Numbered from the stretch's first letter, positions 1 through 11,224 are shown. The stretch is DNA of 37,121 nt from Acidobacteriota bacterium (GCA_023410055.1 JAEYQK010000027.1:1-37121), one strand, 5' to 3'. A program made the numbers and translations. The notes: generated by a model from the letters alone, not told the origin.

Positions 1-464
1 GCCTTAGCTGGGTCCGTTCCAATGCGGCCCAACTCGGCATTCCCGAAGATTTCTTCGAGAAGCACGACCTTCACATCCACGTGCCGGCAGGCGCCATCCC
101 CAAAGATGGTCCTTCGGCTGGTGTGACAATCGTGACTGCCCTCGTTTCGCTGTTAACCGTCAAGCAGGTTCGTCCGCTGCTGGCGATGACAGGCGAGATC
201 ACCCTCAGCGGCAACGTTTTGCCGATCGGCGGCGTGAAGGAGAAATTCCTGGCCGCCAAGCGCGCGGGCGTTCACGACGTGATCTTCCCGGCTGAAAACA
301 AGATGAATGTCGAGGAAGACCTGACGCCAGAGCAGTTGCAGGACGTTTCCGTGCACTACGTCAAGACAATCGACGAAGTGTTGGCCATCGCTCTTCCATC
401 CAGCCCGGCTGAAGAAAAGCAGGACGCAGAAGAACGCGAAGTGCTGACTGGCTCAGCCATCTAG
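1..464 (+). CDS. lon: Lon protease, C-terminal part (5' truncated by window)
   Basis: This is the C-terminal proteolytic domain of the ATP-dependent Lon protease, which degrades misfolded and regulatory proteins in the cytoplasm. The frame is open from base 3, and the N-terminal and AAA+ parts lie outside the window. The catalytic Ser lies in the PKDGPSAG motif (codon 114-116). The catalytic Lys lies in GGVKEKFLAAKRAG (codon 237-239). These form the Ser-Lys dyad of family S16. The usual C-terminal flanks are present (SNAAQLGIPEDFF before, FPAENKMNVEEDL after), followed by a short acidic tail that is variable in the family. The gene ends at a TAG and is followed by a clear hairpin terminator. 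The identification is firm. Confidence 0.96.
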   Translation, partial: LSWVRSNAAQLGIPEDFFEKHDLHIHVPAGAIPKDGPSAGVTIVTALVSLLTVKQVRPLLAMTGEITLSGNVLPIGGVKEKFLAAKRAGVHDVIFPAENKMNVEEDLTPEQLQDVSVHYVKTIDEVLAIALPSSPAEEKQDAEEREVLTGSAI

Positions 465-483
465 ATAAAGATCAGAAAACAGG

Positions 484-514
484 AAGCCGCTCGCGAGGGC
501 GGCTTTTGCTTTTC
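484..514 (+). terminator. Rho-independent terminator after lon
   Basis: A perfect 7-bp stem, AAGCCGC (484-490) with GCGGCTT (499-505), has an 8-nt loop and is followed by a T-rich run (TTGCTTTT). It starts 20 bp after the lon stop codon, which is the expected position for ending lon transcription. Confidence 0.75.
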
Positions 515-620
515 TACTTGCAGCGGGCCTCGCCGCCAGTGTTCCTGAAACTTCTTTTGGCCCGTCGTCCGCATCTAAGCCGTTGCTGGTTTCGGAATTC
601 AAGTACCCACGGCTGCTCCC

Positions 621-2645
621 ATGAACTCTCTGCTGGACCGCACGATCGAAAAAAGCCCCAACCCTGTTACGCTGCAAGGCCGCATACTATTCCTGACCGA
701 AGATCCGGGACTCATCAAGCGTCAGCTTGCTGGCGAAGATCTTCCCTGGGATACCCGACACCCGGAGAACAATCCGAAACTGCGCGACGACATCTCCACC
801 GACGAAATTACTCCGGCGCACATATGCTTCTTCTTCGACGAAACGCTTGGCGAATTCCCGTACACCGGTCTGAAATGCGGGAACGAATTGCCGATCAAGC
901 GGGGCGACGTGAAGAGAGGTGGATTCGTCTGCGCCATCAGTGGCAAGCGTCGAGGCAAAGGTTCGAGCCGCGAACAGTCGCCGTACGCCGAGCGTGCAGC
1001 GGGGATAAAGCTCGTGATTGCCGAGAACATCGAGCGTATCTACAAGCAGAACTGCCAGAACCTCGGCGTTCTGACCTCAACGAACTTCAACCTGATCGAC
1101 ATGATCCGGCGTGGCGAGCCGATTCCGCTACAAGAGTTCACTCAAGGTGAGGACCAGATTACGCAAGACATCATCGAGTACGGCGGACTGTTCGAGTACA
1201 ACGTCGCGCGAATGCAAAAAAGAGTTTCGCTCCCGTCGATCGAAACAGAGGCGCGCCCCATGACCGTCGCAGAGAAGATCTTCGCGTGTCACATGATCGG
1301 CCCTGACGGTAGCATCGGCGTCCCGGCCGTAAAGCCGGGCGATGCCGGTTTCGCCCGTACGGACCTGCGTTTCAGCCACGAGTACGTCACCCCTATGGCT
1401 GCAATCTTTTTCGAGCATTTCGTGGGCACGGACGCTCCCGTAAACGATGCTTCGTCGATCCTATTCTTTCGCGACCACCTCACGTTCCTGGACGATATCC
1501 TGTCTGAAGAGAAGAGAAAGATGGGACTGCTCGACCTCGCAACCCAACTGAAGTTGAAGCAGGAAGAGTTCGGGACGAAACGCGGCATCAAGTACCACGG
1601 CGAACTTAAAGACCGCAAAGGCTCCCAGGGCATCTGCCATTCAATCATGCTCGAGAGCTATGCGCTGCCCGGCCAGATCGTAGTCGGGTCGGACTCGCAC
1701 ACGCCGCACTCAGGCGCGATTGGCGCCGTTGCTTTTGGGATTGGGACCACTGACGTCTTCAACTCATGGCTCACGAAAGACGTGCGCGTGAAGGTGCCTG
1801 AGTCCGTGAAGGTTGTTGTTCATGGAAGACGCCGGCCCAACGTTGCGGCAAAAGACTTTATTCTTGCCATCCTCGCCATGGACTACGTTCGAAGCGGAAA
1901 AGCGCTTGCCAAGGTGATCGAGTACGCTGGCGAGGCCATTCAAGACCTCAGCGTCGACGAACGGGCCACGCTGACAAACATGGCGGCTGAGATCGGTGGC
2001 TTTACCGGTATCGTCGCTCCCGATCGCAAGGCCATTGACTTTCTTGTTCAACGGCGGGGCATGGATCGCGCCAAAGCCGAAGAGCTCACGGAAGGACTGT
2101 TCAGCGATCCTGACGCGCAATACGCGCAGGTTATCGAACTCGACGCCAGCGCGATCTATCCAATGGTCGCAACCCCTGGCGATCCCGGCAACGGAAAATT
2201 CGTCCGCGACTTGCACGCGCCGGTTCCCGTGGAGATCGCTTATGGCGGTACCTGCACAGCAGGTAAGAACGAAGACATGGACATGTACGCACGCGTACTT
2301 GCCGATGCTCTCGCGCAGGGGCGAAGAATAGCCGAGTCCTGCAAGTTCTTCATTCAGTTTGGATCGCAGGAAACGCGTGACTACTGTGTGCGCAACGGCT
2401 ATCTGGAAATTTTCAAACGTGCGGGCGCTCAAGTCATCGAGCCGAGTTGCGGGGCCTGCATCAATGCCGGGCCCGGCGTCTCGACGCGTTCGGACCAGGT
2501 TGTCATAAGTGCACAGAATCGCAATTTTCCCGGACGAAGTGGCCCGGGCCAGATGTATTTGGGGAGTCCGCTCACGGTTGCCGCCAGCGCGGTAGCCGGA
2601 TACATCTGCGAGTACGAACCGGTGGACGTTGCTGCAGCGGCCTAA
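621..2645 (+). CDS. Aconitase-family hydratase with N-terminal swivel domain
   Basis: This 674-residue [4Fe-4S] hydratase belongs to the aconitase superfamily and probably interconverts citrate and isocitrate or a related acid. The swivel domain comes first (about residues 1-195), with the substrate-binding GSSRE loop near 115-118. The catalytic domain follows (about 215-660). Cluster ligands are Cys545 (GGTCTAG) and Cys610/Cys613 (PSCGAC). VGSDSHTPHSG and RNFPGRSG are also diagnostic. AcnA-type enzymes place the swivel domain last. Here it is first, as in AcnB, but the HEAT-like N-terminal domain of AcnB is missing. The exact substrate (citrate, 2-methylcitrate, homoaconitate) cannot be read from the sequence. 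ATG 621 has no obvious Shine-Dalgarno; the swivel domain supports a start near here. Confidence 0.9.
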   Translation: MNSLLDRTIEKSPNPVTLQGRILFLTEDPGLIKRQLAGEDLPWDTRHPENNPKLRDDISTDEITPAHICFFFDETLGEFPYTGLKCGNELPIKRGDVKRGGFVCAISGKRRGKGSSREQSPYAERAAGIKLVIAENIERIYKQNCQNLGVLTSTNFNLIDMIRRGEPIPLQEFTQGEDQITQDIIEYGGLFEYNVARMQKRVSLPSIETEARPMTVAEKIFACHMIGPDGSIGVPAVKPGDAGFARTDLRFSHEYVTPMAAIFFEHFVGTDAPVNDASSILFFRDHLTFLDDILSEEKRKMGLLDLATQLKLKQEEFGTKRGIKYHGELKDRKGSQGICHSIMLESYALPGQIVVGSDSHTPHSGAIGAVAFGIGTTDVFNSWLTKDVRVKVPESVKVVVHGRRRPNVAAKDFILAILAMDYVRSGKALAKVIEYAGEAIQDLSVDERATLTNMAAEIGGFTGIVAPDRKAIDFLVQRRGMDRAKAEELTEGLFSDPDAQYAQVIELDASAIYPMVATPGDPGNGKFVRDLHAPVPVEIAYGGTCTAGKNEDMDMYARVLADALAQGRRIAESCKFFIQFGSQETRDYCVRNGYLEIFKRAGAQVIEPSCGACINAGPGVSTRSDQVVISAQNRNFPGRSGPGQMYLGSPLTVAASAVAGYICEYEPVDVAAAA

Positions 2646-2685
2646 GTGACGCATCGTGGCGCGATAATCTGCAACTTTCCTTCGG

Positions 2686-2713
2686 TTGCGGCAGTCTCTA
2701 TTATTGTTAGAAT
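2686..2713 (+). promoter_or_regulatory. Putative sigma-70 promoter of the ferredoxin gene
   Basis: A TTGCGG box (2686-2691), a 16-bp spacer and TAGAAT (2708-2713) lie about 40 bp before the ferredoxin start codon. The match is reasonable but is supported only by motif similarity. Confidence 0.4.
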
Positions 2714-2753
2714 CGAGCAGTAGGATGGTTACACCGAAAGGGAGACATTCTCG

Positions 2754-3023
2754 ATGGCATATGTGATTGCAGAACCGTGTATCGGGACCAAAGACACGGC
2801 TTGTGTTGATGCTTGCCCGGTGGACTGCATTCATCCGAAAAAGGATGAAGAGGCACACGCGACACAGGAAATGTTGTACATCGATCCGGTAGAGTGCATT
2901 GATTGTGGCGCCTGCGTGCCGGTGTGCCCGGTTTCGGCAATTTTCGCTCTCGATGATTTGCCGGAAAAGTGGAAGGAATACGCCGAGCGCAACGCGACTT
3001 ACTTTGGCAGGACCACGGCCTGA
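2754..3023 (+). CDS. fdxA: 7Fe-type ferredoxin (3Fe-4S/4Fe-4S)
   Basis: This 89-residue soluble electron carrier has the pattern of the bacterial seven-iron ferredoxins. Cys9, Cys17 and Cys21 (C-x7-C-x3-CP), with Cys25, form the first half. Cys48, Cys51, Cys54 and Cys58 (CxxCxxCxxxCP) form the second. The residue between the first two cysteines that would make the first site a standard CxxC is Thr12. This is the arrangement known from actinobacterial and Thermus FdxA-type proteins, in which one cluster is [3Fe-4S]. The Shine-Dalgarno GGGAG lies 9 nt before the ATG. The gene appears monocistronic, 108 bp after the hydratase. Its redox partner cannot be inferred from the neighbours. Confidence 0.9.
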   Translation: MAYVIAEPCIGTKDTACVDACPVDCIHPKKDEEAHATQEMLYIDPVECIDCGACVPVCPVSAIFALDDLPEKWKEYAERNATYFGRTTA

Positions 3024-3087
3024 TTCATCCCGCAGTTCTGATCGGGTGCGTACGATTGGTGCGCGCCCGATTCGCTTTTGGTGCGGT

Positions 3088-4014
3088 TCAGAAGCGCCGG
3101 ACGATGTTTATGAAATCGTCCTTGCTCAGGGAATCATGTGTCTGAAACCACTCTGAGACGGCTCTGCCTATTACATCCCAACGCAATGTAGCGGAAGCCG
3201 GTGCTGGAGCAGTTGCCGCAGCGGCACTGGATGACGCGGTTCCAGCTGTCTTCGATATCGCAGGCGGAATGCCTCCAAGCCGATTCACCAGGTTGCCGAG
3301 TATCAGCCGATTGTCGGTGTTCATGTTCGTGAACATCAGCCCCATACCCACCCCAGGATGCGACGTACGTACCTCGGCCTCGGCCTGCAACGCACAGCCC
3401 TGTATGGTCAGGTTCAACTTGACCTTGCTGCCCACAAGCAGTGGAGCATTCGTCTGAATGTAAACGCCGCTCAGGCTGATGTCGTCGATCTGCCCGCGTG
3501 TAGGGAAACTCACGTTGGGCACGAAGATGTCCGCGGAACCGCGAGACTTGTACCGGGGCGCCGTCCTCCGTTCGCTGCCAGGCGTCGCAGAGGCTGTTTT
3601 TGGAGCGGCGCTCTGAACAGGATCCGTCCAGGGCGCCGGCGACATCGATGCCACACCCGAGCCCGGGTATCCTCCCAATGCGTTAGGGGAGACGTAACCG
3701 TCCACAACAGGGTGGGGAAGCGGGAAGTCCCAAATCAATGCATTCGGGTCAGCCGCTTCTAATCCGGCCTGGCCAGCCTCGGGCTCACCAAAGTCGCCAA
3801 TCCAAGCGACTTTGAAACGAGCCTTTCGGTTCTTGTATATCACCGCAACAACTTCGCCTACGCGAACGAGAGGTCCAACTCCGGTGAGTCGAACTCCTGA
3901 GCGACTAATGCTGATTGCGTAGGCAGTCTGCACAAACGGATGTCCGGCCGTGTCCATGCCGCACACTTTTACAGGTATATCGAACTGTATTCTGGGCTCG
4001 CGTCTCTTGCCCAT
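3088..4014 (-). CDS. Tandem PilZ-domain protein
   Basis: This 308-residue protein contains two PilZ modules, the family that often binds cyclic di-GMP. The first begins at residue 4 with RREPR and has SISRSG where the canonical (D/N)xSxxG is expected, so the leading acidic or amide residue is replaced. The second (about 148-250) carries RRTAPR followed by DDISLSG, a complete RxxxR and DxSxxG pair, and is the likelier ligand binder. A Pro/Ala/Ser-rich linker joins them and an Ala-rich stretch precedes the basic C-terminal tail. There is no signal peptide or membrane segment. The gene is divergent from recO, and AGAGG precedes the ATG by about 9 nt. The output (motility, exopolysaccharide, adhesion) is unknown. 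Confidence 0.8.
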   Translation of the reverse strand: MGKRREPRIQFDIPVKVCGMDTAGHPFVQTAYAISISRSGVRLTGVGPLVRVGEVVAVIYKNRKARFKVAWIGDFGEPEAGQAGLEAADPNALIWDFPLPHPVVDGYVSPNALGGYPGSGVASMSPAPWTDPVQSAAPKTASATPGSERRTAPRYKSRGSADIFVPNVSFPTRGQIDDISLSGVYIQTNAPLLVGSKVKLNLTIQGCALQAEAEVRTSHPGVGMGLMFTNMNTDNRLILGNLVNRLGGIPPAISKTAGTASSSAAAATAPAPASATLRWDVIGRAVSEWFQTHDSLSKDDFINIVRRF

Positions 4015-4152
4015 GGTTGAGAACCTCTGATCCGCAGCTGACTTATTGCGAGTTGCTGATAATCATATCCGAACGCACCCAAAATGGAAGTATTTGTCAC
4101 GGTTCCTGGACGGAGAGGCGGGAGAGGGGCTGCATTTTTGCGCTCTTATGCT

Positions 4153-4180
4153 TTGCAAGTGCGAACAGCTCGATTAGAAT
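4153..4180 (+). promoter_or_regulatory. Putative promoter upstream of recO
   Basis: TTGCAA (4153-4158), a 16-bp spacer and TAGAAT (4175-4180) lie about 118 bp before the recO start, in the divergent 283-bp gap shared with the PilZ gene. The assignment rests on motif similarity alone. Confidence 0.4.
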
Positions 4181-4297
4181 CAATACTTAGCCTTCACCAG
4201 CGAAGGGCCTTTGGTGTTGTCGGGTATTTTGGTGAACCCACGCGGCGTGTCCGTTGGAATCCCCCAAAAACACTGAAAGCGATGGCCCTGGAAAACC

Positions 4298-5035
4298 ATG
4301 GCGCTTAAAGAGTCCGAGGCGATTGTGCTCCGCAGCTATCCGCTGCATGAGGCAGACCTGCTGGTGACATTCTTTACGCGCGCCGAAGGTAAAGTGAAGG
4401 GCGTCGCGAAATCGGCGAAGAGATCGCGGAAGCGGTTTGGTGGAGCACTGGAGCCCCTTACCGCCGTTCGCGTCTACTACGACGATCGCGAGGGTAAGGA
4501 ACTGGCGCGGATCGATTCGTGCGATGTGGTTGAATCGCCGTTGGCGACTACCGTGGACTACCCGAGAGCCGTTGCTCTGGGACACATCGCGGAGTTGCTG
4601 GACGAATTGCTCCCCGATCGCGAGGCGAACGACGCGATCTTTCGTCTGACGTGGGCGGTTCTACAGAATCTGCGCGCGGGCGCGATCTGGCTGCCGCTGA
4701 CGTATTTCGAGCTGTGGATGGTCAGGCTGGTGGGTTTTCTTCCTGACCTCAACGAGTGCGTGGTTTGTGGCGGAGCGCTGGAGGCTGATCGGGCGTTCTA
4801 TCACGCGCTGGCAGATGGGCTGATGTGCGCTGACGATAAGCGGCTTGCGTCATCAGCGTTGACTGCCGAGTCGCGGCAGATCGCGGCACAAATGTTTCGC
4901 TTGCCGGTAGAAAAGTTTGGCAGCGAGACGTGGTCCAAAGAGCGTGGCTCCGACTTAAGAAAGTTCTTGGTACAGATTGTCGAACGCCACATTGAAAAGA
5001 AGCTCGTGACGGCGGCGATGCTGGATCGGTTGTAA
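4298..5035 (+). CDS. recO: DNA repair protein RecO
   Basis: This 245-residue RecO helps load RecA onto SSB-coated single-stranded DNA in the RecFOR recombinational repair pathway. It has the N-terminal OB-fold (ESEAIVLRSYPLHEADLLVTFFT, then GVAKSAKRSRKRFGGALEP). An alpha-helical domain follows, containing the zinc-site region CVVCG with a third Cys in LMCADD. The fourth Cys of the Deinococcus-type Cys4 finger is Asp-like here, so zinc binding is uncertain. Length matches the family (about 240-250). A short out-of-frame ATG lies 16 nt upstream; the chosen ATG fits the conserved N-terminus. The gene is followed by hairpin repeats and then glyQ. Confidence 0.93.
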   Translation: MALKESEAIVLRSYPLHEADLLVTFFTRAEGKVKGVAKSAKRSRKRFGGALEPLTAVRVYYDDREGKELARIDSCDVVESPLATTVDYPRAVALGHIAELLDELLPDREANDAIFRLTWAVLQNLRAGAIWLPLTYFELWMVRLVGFLPDLNECVVCGGALEADRAFYHALADGLMCADDKRLASSALTAESRQIAAQMFRLPVEKFGSETWSKERGSDLRKFLVQIVERHIEKKLVTAAMLDRL

Positions 5036-5047
5036 GCGCTTGGGTAG

Positions 5048-5101
5048 GGCACGGCTTTAGCCGTGCCGTCAGGTGGCGCAGATCATGGTGGCTTTAGCCA
5101 C
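5048..5101. repeat. Two GGCTTTAGCC hairpins between recO and glyQ
   Basis: Two palindromes share the core GGC-TTTA-GCC. The first has a perfect 8-bp stem, GGCACGGC (5048-5055) with GCCGTGCC (5060-5067). The second has a 5-bp stem, GTGGC (5088-5092) with GCCAC (5097-5101). Neither is followed by a T-run, so they look like an interspersed palindromic repeat family rather than ordinary terminators. Their position could still end recO transcription or fold in the glyQ leader. Confidence 0.6.
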
Positions 5102-5109
5102 TGAGGGCA

Positions 5110-6132
5110 GTGAAACCAGGCTCGATTGAGAAAGTCTTCGTGAATCAAAAAGCTGACAAACCGCTGACATTTCAAGAACTGATCCTTCGGCTCTCCAATT
5201 TCTGGGCCGAGCGCGGATGCGTCCTCCAGCAGCCTCACGACATGGAAGTCGGTGCCGGCACAATGGCCCCTGAAACCTTCCTGCGAGTGCTCGGACCGAA
5301 AGAGTACAAGGTCGCCTACATCCAGCCTTCCCGCCGCCCTGCTGATGGTCGCTATGGAGAGAATCCGAATCGCCTCTACCGCCACACGCAGATGCAGGTG
5401 ATCCTGAAGCCCCCGCCGGAGAACGTTCAGGAGCTCTATCTCGAATCGATCGCGGCACTCGGTATAGACCTGCGCAAGCACGACATCAAGTTCGAGGAAG
5501 ACAACTGGGAGTCGCCGACGCTCGGTGCCTGGGGCATCGGCTGGCAGGTCATGCTCGATGGACTTGAGATCACCCAGTTCACGTACTTCCAGCAATGCGG
5601 CGGCGTCGACCTCGATCCGATCTGCGCCGAACTGACCTACGGCATGGAGCGCATCGCTGCCTTCCTGCAAGACGTCGATTCAATCTACGACATCGTTTGG
5701 TCGCGCGATCCGAAAGACCCCAAGAAGGTCATGACTTACGGCGATGTTCGGCTTGCCGACGAGTTGCAGTTCTCGGTCTATAACTTCGAGGCCGCCGATG
5801 TCGACAAGCTTTGGCAGCACTTGAACCTGTACGAGGCGGAAGCGCAAGCGCTCATCGATCAGTACAACGCGCTCATCAAAAAGGGCAACGAGAAGGGCGC
5901 CGACCTGAAGGCCATTGCCACCGAGAAGAAGCGCTTCCCGTTACTCCCCACCTTTGATCTTTGCCTCCACTGCTCACACCTGTTCAATATCCTCGACGCA
6001 CGCGGTGCCATCTCCGTTACCGAGCGCGTCGGCGTCATCGCGCGCATCCGCACGCTGGCTGTCGGCGTGGCGAAGGCATGGGTGGATCAGCAGCAGACGA
6101 GCGTACAAGCGGCGGAGGCGCAAAAAGCGTAA
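5110..6132 (+). CDS. glyQ: Glycyl-tRNA synthetase alpha subunit
   Basis: This is the catalytic subunit of the bacterial alpha2beta2 glycyl-tRNA synthetase, which charges tRNA-Gly. It has the class II signatures DMEVGAGTMAPETFLRVLG, YIQPSRRPADGRYGENPNRL, VEDNWESPTLGAWGIGWQV-like and QFTYFQQCGG, and the C-terminal LDARGAISVTERVG motif. It has 340 residues against about 300 in E. coli. The extra length comes from an N-terminal extension and an inserted lysine-rich segment (about residues 255-285). The start is uncertain. GTG 5110 has a poorly spaced AGGG. In-frame GTG 5140 (VNQKADKPLTF) fits the family N-terminus better but lacks a clear Shine-Dalgarno. The stop overlaps the glyS start by one base (TAATG), so the two are translationally coupled. 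Confidence 0.95.
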   Translation: MKPGSIEKVFVNQKADKPLTFQELILRLSNFWAERGCVLQQPHDMEVGAGTMAPETFLRVLGPKEYKVAYIQPSRRPADGRYGENPNRLYRHTQMQVILKPPPENVQELYLESIAALGIDLRKHDIKFEEDNWESPTLGAWGIGWQVMLDGLEITQFTYFQQCGGVDLDPICAELTYGMERIAAFLQDVDSIYDIVWSRDPKDPKKVMTYGDVRLADELQFSVYNFEAADVDKLWQHLNLYEAEAQALIDQYNALIKKGNEKGADLKAIATEKKRFPLLPTFDLCLHCSHLFNILDARGAISVTERVGVIARIRTLAVGVAKAWVDQQQTSVQAAEAQKA

Positions 6133-8270
6133 TGCCTGACTTTCTGCTTGAAATCGGAACTGAAGAAATCCCCGCGCGAATGATCGACGGCGCCCGCGAA
6201 GAGCTCGCAAAGCGCGTCGGCGACCTACTCACTCGTGAGAGATTGAGTTCGAGCCCGGATATCGAGGCCATCTCGACGCCCCGCCGCCTTGCCGTGATCG
6301 CGCGTGATCTGCACCCGTTACAAGCCGACGTTGAAGAGCAGGTAATGGGACCATCCGTGAAGGTCGCCTTCAAAGATGGACAGCCCACCCCTGCAGCTCA
6401 GGCCTTTGCCAAGAAGGTTGATGTGGACCTCAGCCAATTGCAGAGGGTCAGCACGCCGAAGGGCGAATACATTGCGGCAACTGTGACGCGCAAGGGACGC
6501 CATGCAGGCGAGATTCTCTCCGAGGCGTTGCCGAAGGAAATTGCCGGTCTTTACTGGGCCAAGAACATGTATTGGCGTGCCGGTAAGCCCGAGCGGTTCG
6601 TTCGCCCGGTTCGCTGGATCGTCGCTCTGTTTGGCTCGGAGATGATTCCGGTTCAGTATGCGGGAATCCTGGCCACCTCAGAGTCGCGTGGTCACCGCAT
6701 TCTTTCCAATGGTTCGGTTCATGTCGAGCGTCCTCGTCTGTACGTTGAGGCGCTTGCCAAAGGACGCGTTCTTGGACAAGCCGAGCGCGAGCACGTGATC
6801 CGCAAGGCCCTCGATGCCGCCACGCGCAAGATTGCCGGTGCCCGCTGGCGTGAAGACAACCCCTTGCTGGAGAAAGTTGTCAACCTGACGGAGTTTCCGT
6901 CGGTCATTATCGGCAACTTCGAGCGCGAGTATCTGACTCTGCCTGAAGAAGTGCTCGTCACCGTCATGCGCGATCACCAGAATTACTTCGCCGTCGAGGA
7001 TGCGAACGGCAAGCTGGCGCCGCACTTCCTCGCCGTCCTGAACACCGACGGCGACCCTACGGGCATCATTCAGCATGGACACGAACGTGTTCTTCGCGCC
7101 CGCTTCAACGACGCCCGCTTCTTCTGGGAGTTCGACCAGAAGACGCCGCTTAAGCAGCGCGTCGAATCGCTGAAACACGTTACCTTCCAGAAAGACCTCG
7201 GCAGCTACTACGAGAAGGCCGCCCGCACGGTTCCGCTGGCGCTCAACATTGCCGAAACGCTTTCAAAATCCGGCATTAGTATCGACTCAAAAGCCGTCGA
7301 GCAGTCCGCATGGCTTGCCAAGACCGACCTTACGGCCGAGTTAGTAAAAGAGTTCACAGAGCTCCAAGGCGTCATCGGCGGACTCTACGCGAACGCCCAG
7401 GGACTCGGCCCGAAAGTCGCCGATGCAATCTACGACCAGTACAAGCCGGCTTCCATGGAAGACTCAGCCCCGCGCACTACCGAAGGCGCAGTGCTGGCAA
7501 TCGCCGACAAAGCCGACAGCATTGCTGGCATGTTCGGACTTGGCATGATTCCGTCGGGTTCGAAAGATCCGTTTGCGCTGCGACGTCAGGCCAACGGCAT
7601 CGTGAAAACCATTGCCGAGCACAATCTGTCAGTGAGCCTCTCACAGGTATTGACAGCTGCTCGTCAGGGTTATGCGGGCTCCGAAGTTGAGAAGAAGTTC
7701 ACCCCCGCAGCCGACTACACCTCCGCCGTCGGGAACTTCTTCAAGGAACGCCTCGACTTCTACCTCCGCGACACACTTGGCTATGCGTACGACGTAGTTA
7801 GCGCCGTCCTCGCCGCCGGTTCCGACGATGTTGTTGACGCCGTGCAACGTGCCAAGGCCGTTACCGCCGTCCGCGGCTCCGAAGACTTCGCCTCAGTATC
7901 CTTCGCGTTCAAGCGCATGGAGAACATCCTGCGCCAGGCACGAGAAGCAGGGAAGTGGACCGAATCACAGCAGAACACCGGTTCCGTGAAAGTCATCCAC
8001 GATAGCGGCGAGCCCGGCGAAAAGGAACTCGCGATTCAGGCGACCGCGACTGCAGTAGTCGTGAAGAAACTGCGCGATCAGAAGCAGTACGAGAAAGCGC
8101 TGACTGAGATTTCCAGATTGCGTCCGGCAGTCGACACCTTCTTCGATAAAGTAATGGTCATGGTTGAAGACGAGGAAGTCCGTTCGAACCGCCTGGCGCT
8201 GTTACAGATGTTGGTTGATGAGTTCAGCACGATCGCGGATTTCTCCGAGATCGTGACGGAAAGCAAGTAG
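6132..8270 (+). CDS. glyS: Glycyl-tRNA synthetase beta subunit
   Basis: This 712-residue beta subunit binds tRNA-Gly and completes the alpha2beta2 enzyme. The ATG at 6132 overlaps the glyQ TAA, and the protein begins MPDFLLEIGTEEIPARM, the standard GlyS N-terminus. The same frame is open upstream of this point, but that part lies inside glyQ and is not family sequence. Conserved blocks include STPRRLAVIARDL, KNMYWRAGKPERFVRPVRWIVALFG, LTEFPSVIIGNFEREYL and VMRDHQNYFAVED. The central HD-like region (KTDLTAELVKEFTELQGVIGG) and FGLGMIPSGSKDPFALRRQANGI follow. The C-terminal anticodon-binding-like domain is present. Length is close to the usual 690-710. No frameshift or missing block is seen. Confidence 0.96.
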   Translation: MPDFLLEIGTEEIPARMIDGAREELAKRVGDLLTRERLSSSPDIEAISTPRRLAVIARDLHPLQADVEEQVMGPSVKVAFKDGQPTPAAQAFAKKVDVDLSQLQRVSTPKGEYIAATVTRKGRHAGEILSEALPKEIAGLYWAKNMYWRAGKPERFVRPVRWIVALFGSEMIPVQYAGILATSESRGHRILSNGSVHVERPRLYVEALAKGRVLGQAEREHVIRKALDAATRKIAGARWREDNPLLEKVVNLTEFPSVIIGNFEREYLTLPEEVLVTVMRDHQNYFAVEDANGKLAPHFLAVLNTDGDPTGIIQHGHERVLRARFNDARFFWEFDQKTPLKQRVESLKHVTFQKDLGSYYEKAARTVPLALNIAETLSKSGISIDSKAVEQSAWLAKTDLTAELVKEFTELQGVIGGLYANAQGLGPKVADAIYDQYKPASMEDSAPRTTEGAVLAIADKADSIAGMFGLGMIPSGSKDPFALRRQANGIVKTIAEHNLSVSLSQVLTAARQGYAGSEVEKKFTPAADYTSAVGNFFKERLDFYLRDTLGYAYDVVSAVLAAGSDDVVDAVQRAKAVTAVRGSEDFASVSFAFKRMENILRQAREAGKWTESQQNTGSVKVIHDSGEPGEKELAIQATATAVVVKKLRDQKQYEKALTEISRLRPAVDTFFDKVMVMVEDEEVRSNRLALLQMLVDEFSTIADFSEIVTESK

Positions 8271-8391
8271 CAGTGGCCTGGGGCAGTAGAGCAACACTGG
8301 ATTATGGGCTCTGGGCGGGTCCCCTCGGAGTACCATTGCAGTTGGCAATCATAACGGACAAATTTAGCGGTTATTTGCAAAGGACGAACTG

Positions 8392-11100
<2,709 letters not shown>

Positions 11101-11114
11101 CTTAGCGTAATAAG

Positions 11115-11136
11115 TAGCGCCGGTCTCCAGACCGGC
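11115..11136. repeat. Short palindromic repeat after ppdK
   Basis: The sequence GCCGGTCT-CC-AGACCGGC is a perfect 8-bp palindrome preceded by TAGC. The shared TAGCGCCG lead-in links it to the double-hairpin repeats at 11180, 11960 and 14555. It lies just before the ppdK terminator. Confidence 0.5.
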
Positions 11137-11140
11137 AGCA

Positions 11141-11176
11141 AACAAAAGGCCCAGCCGAGAGGTTGGGCCTTTTGTT
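11141..11176 (+). terminator. Strong terminator after ppdK
   Basis: A perfect 13-bp stem, AACAAAAGGCCCA (11141-11153) with TGGGCCTTTTGTT (11164-11176), encloses a 10-nt loop. The A-tract and T-tract are built into the arms, so it could work in both directions. It begins 40 bp after the ppdK stop. Confidence 0.85.
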
Positions 11177-11179
11177 CGG

Positions 11180-11224
11180 AGCGCCGCCATCCCGGCGGCC
11201 GTATCGACGGCATTTTGCCGCCGC
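11180..11224. repeat. GC-rich double-hairpin repeat, copy 1
   Basis: The left arm GCCGCC-ATCCC-GGCGGC and a second hairpin ending in GCATTTTGCCGCCGC form two adjacent stem-loops. Two further copies of the same design lie at 11960-12003 and 14555-14597. Confidence 0.6.

Noticed and set aside
1764..2858. 364-codon leftward frame opposite the hydratase gene
   Set aside because: It is a shadow ORF of a GC-rich coding region with His/Arg/Cys-rich translation. The rightward frame has full family motifs.
5961..6131. Extra N-terminal segment of the glyS frame
   Set aside because: It lies inside glyQ and is Arg-rich nonsense. The GlyS N-terminus MPDFLLEIGTEEIP starts at 6132.
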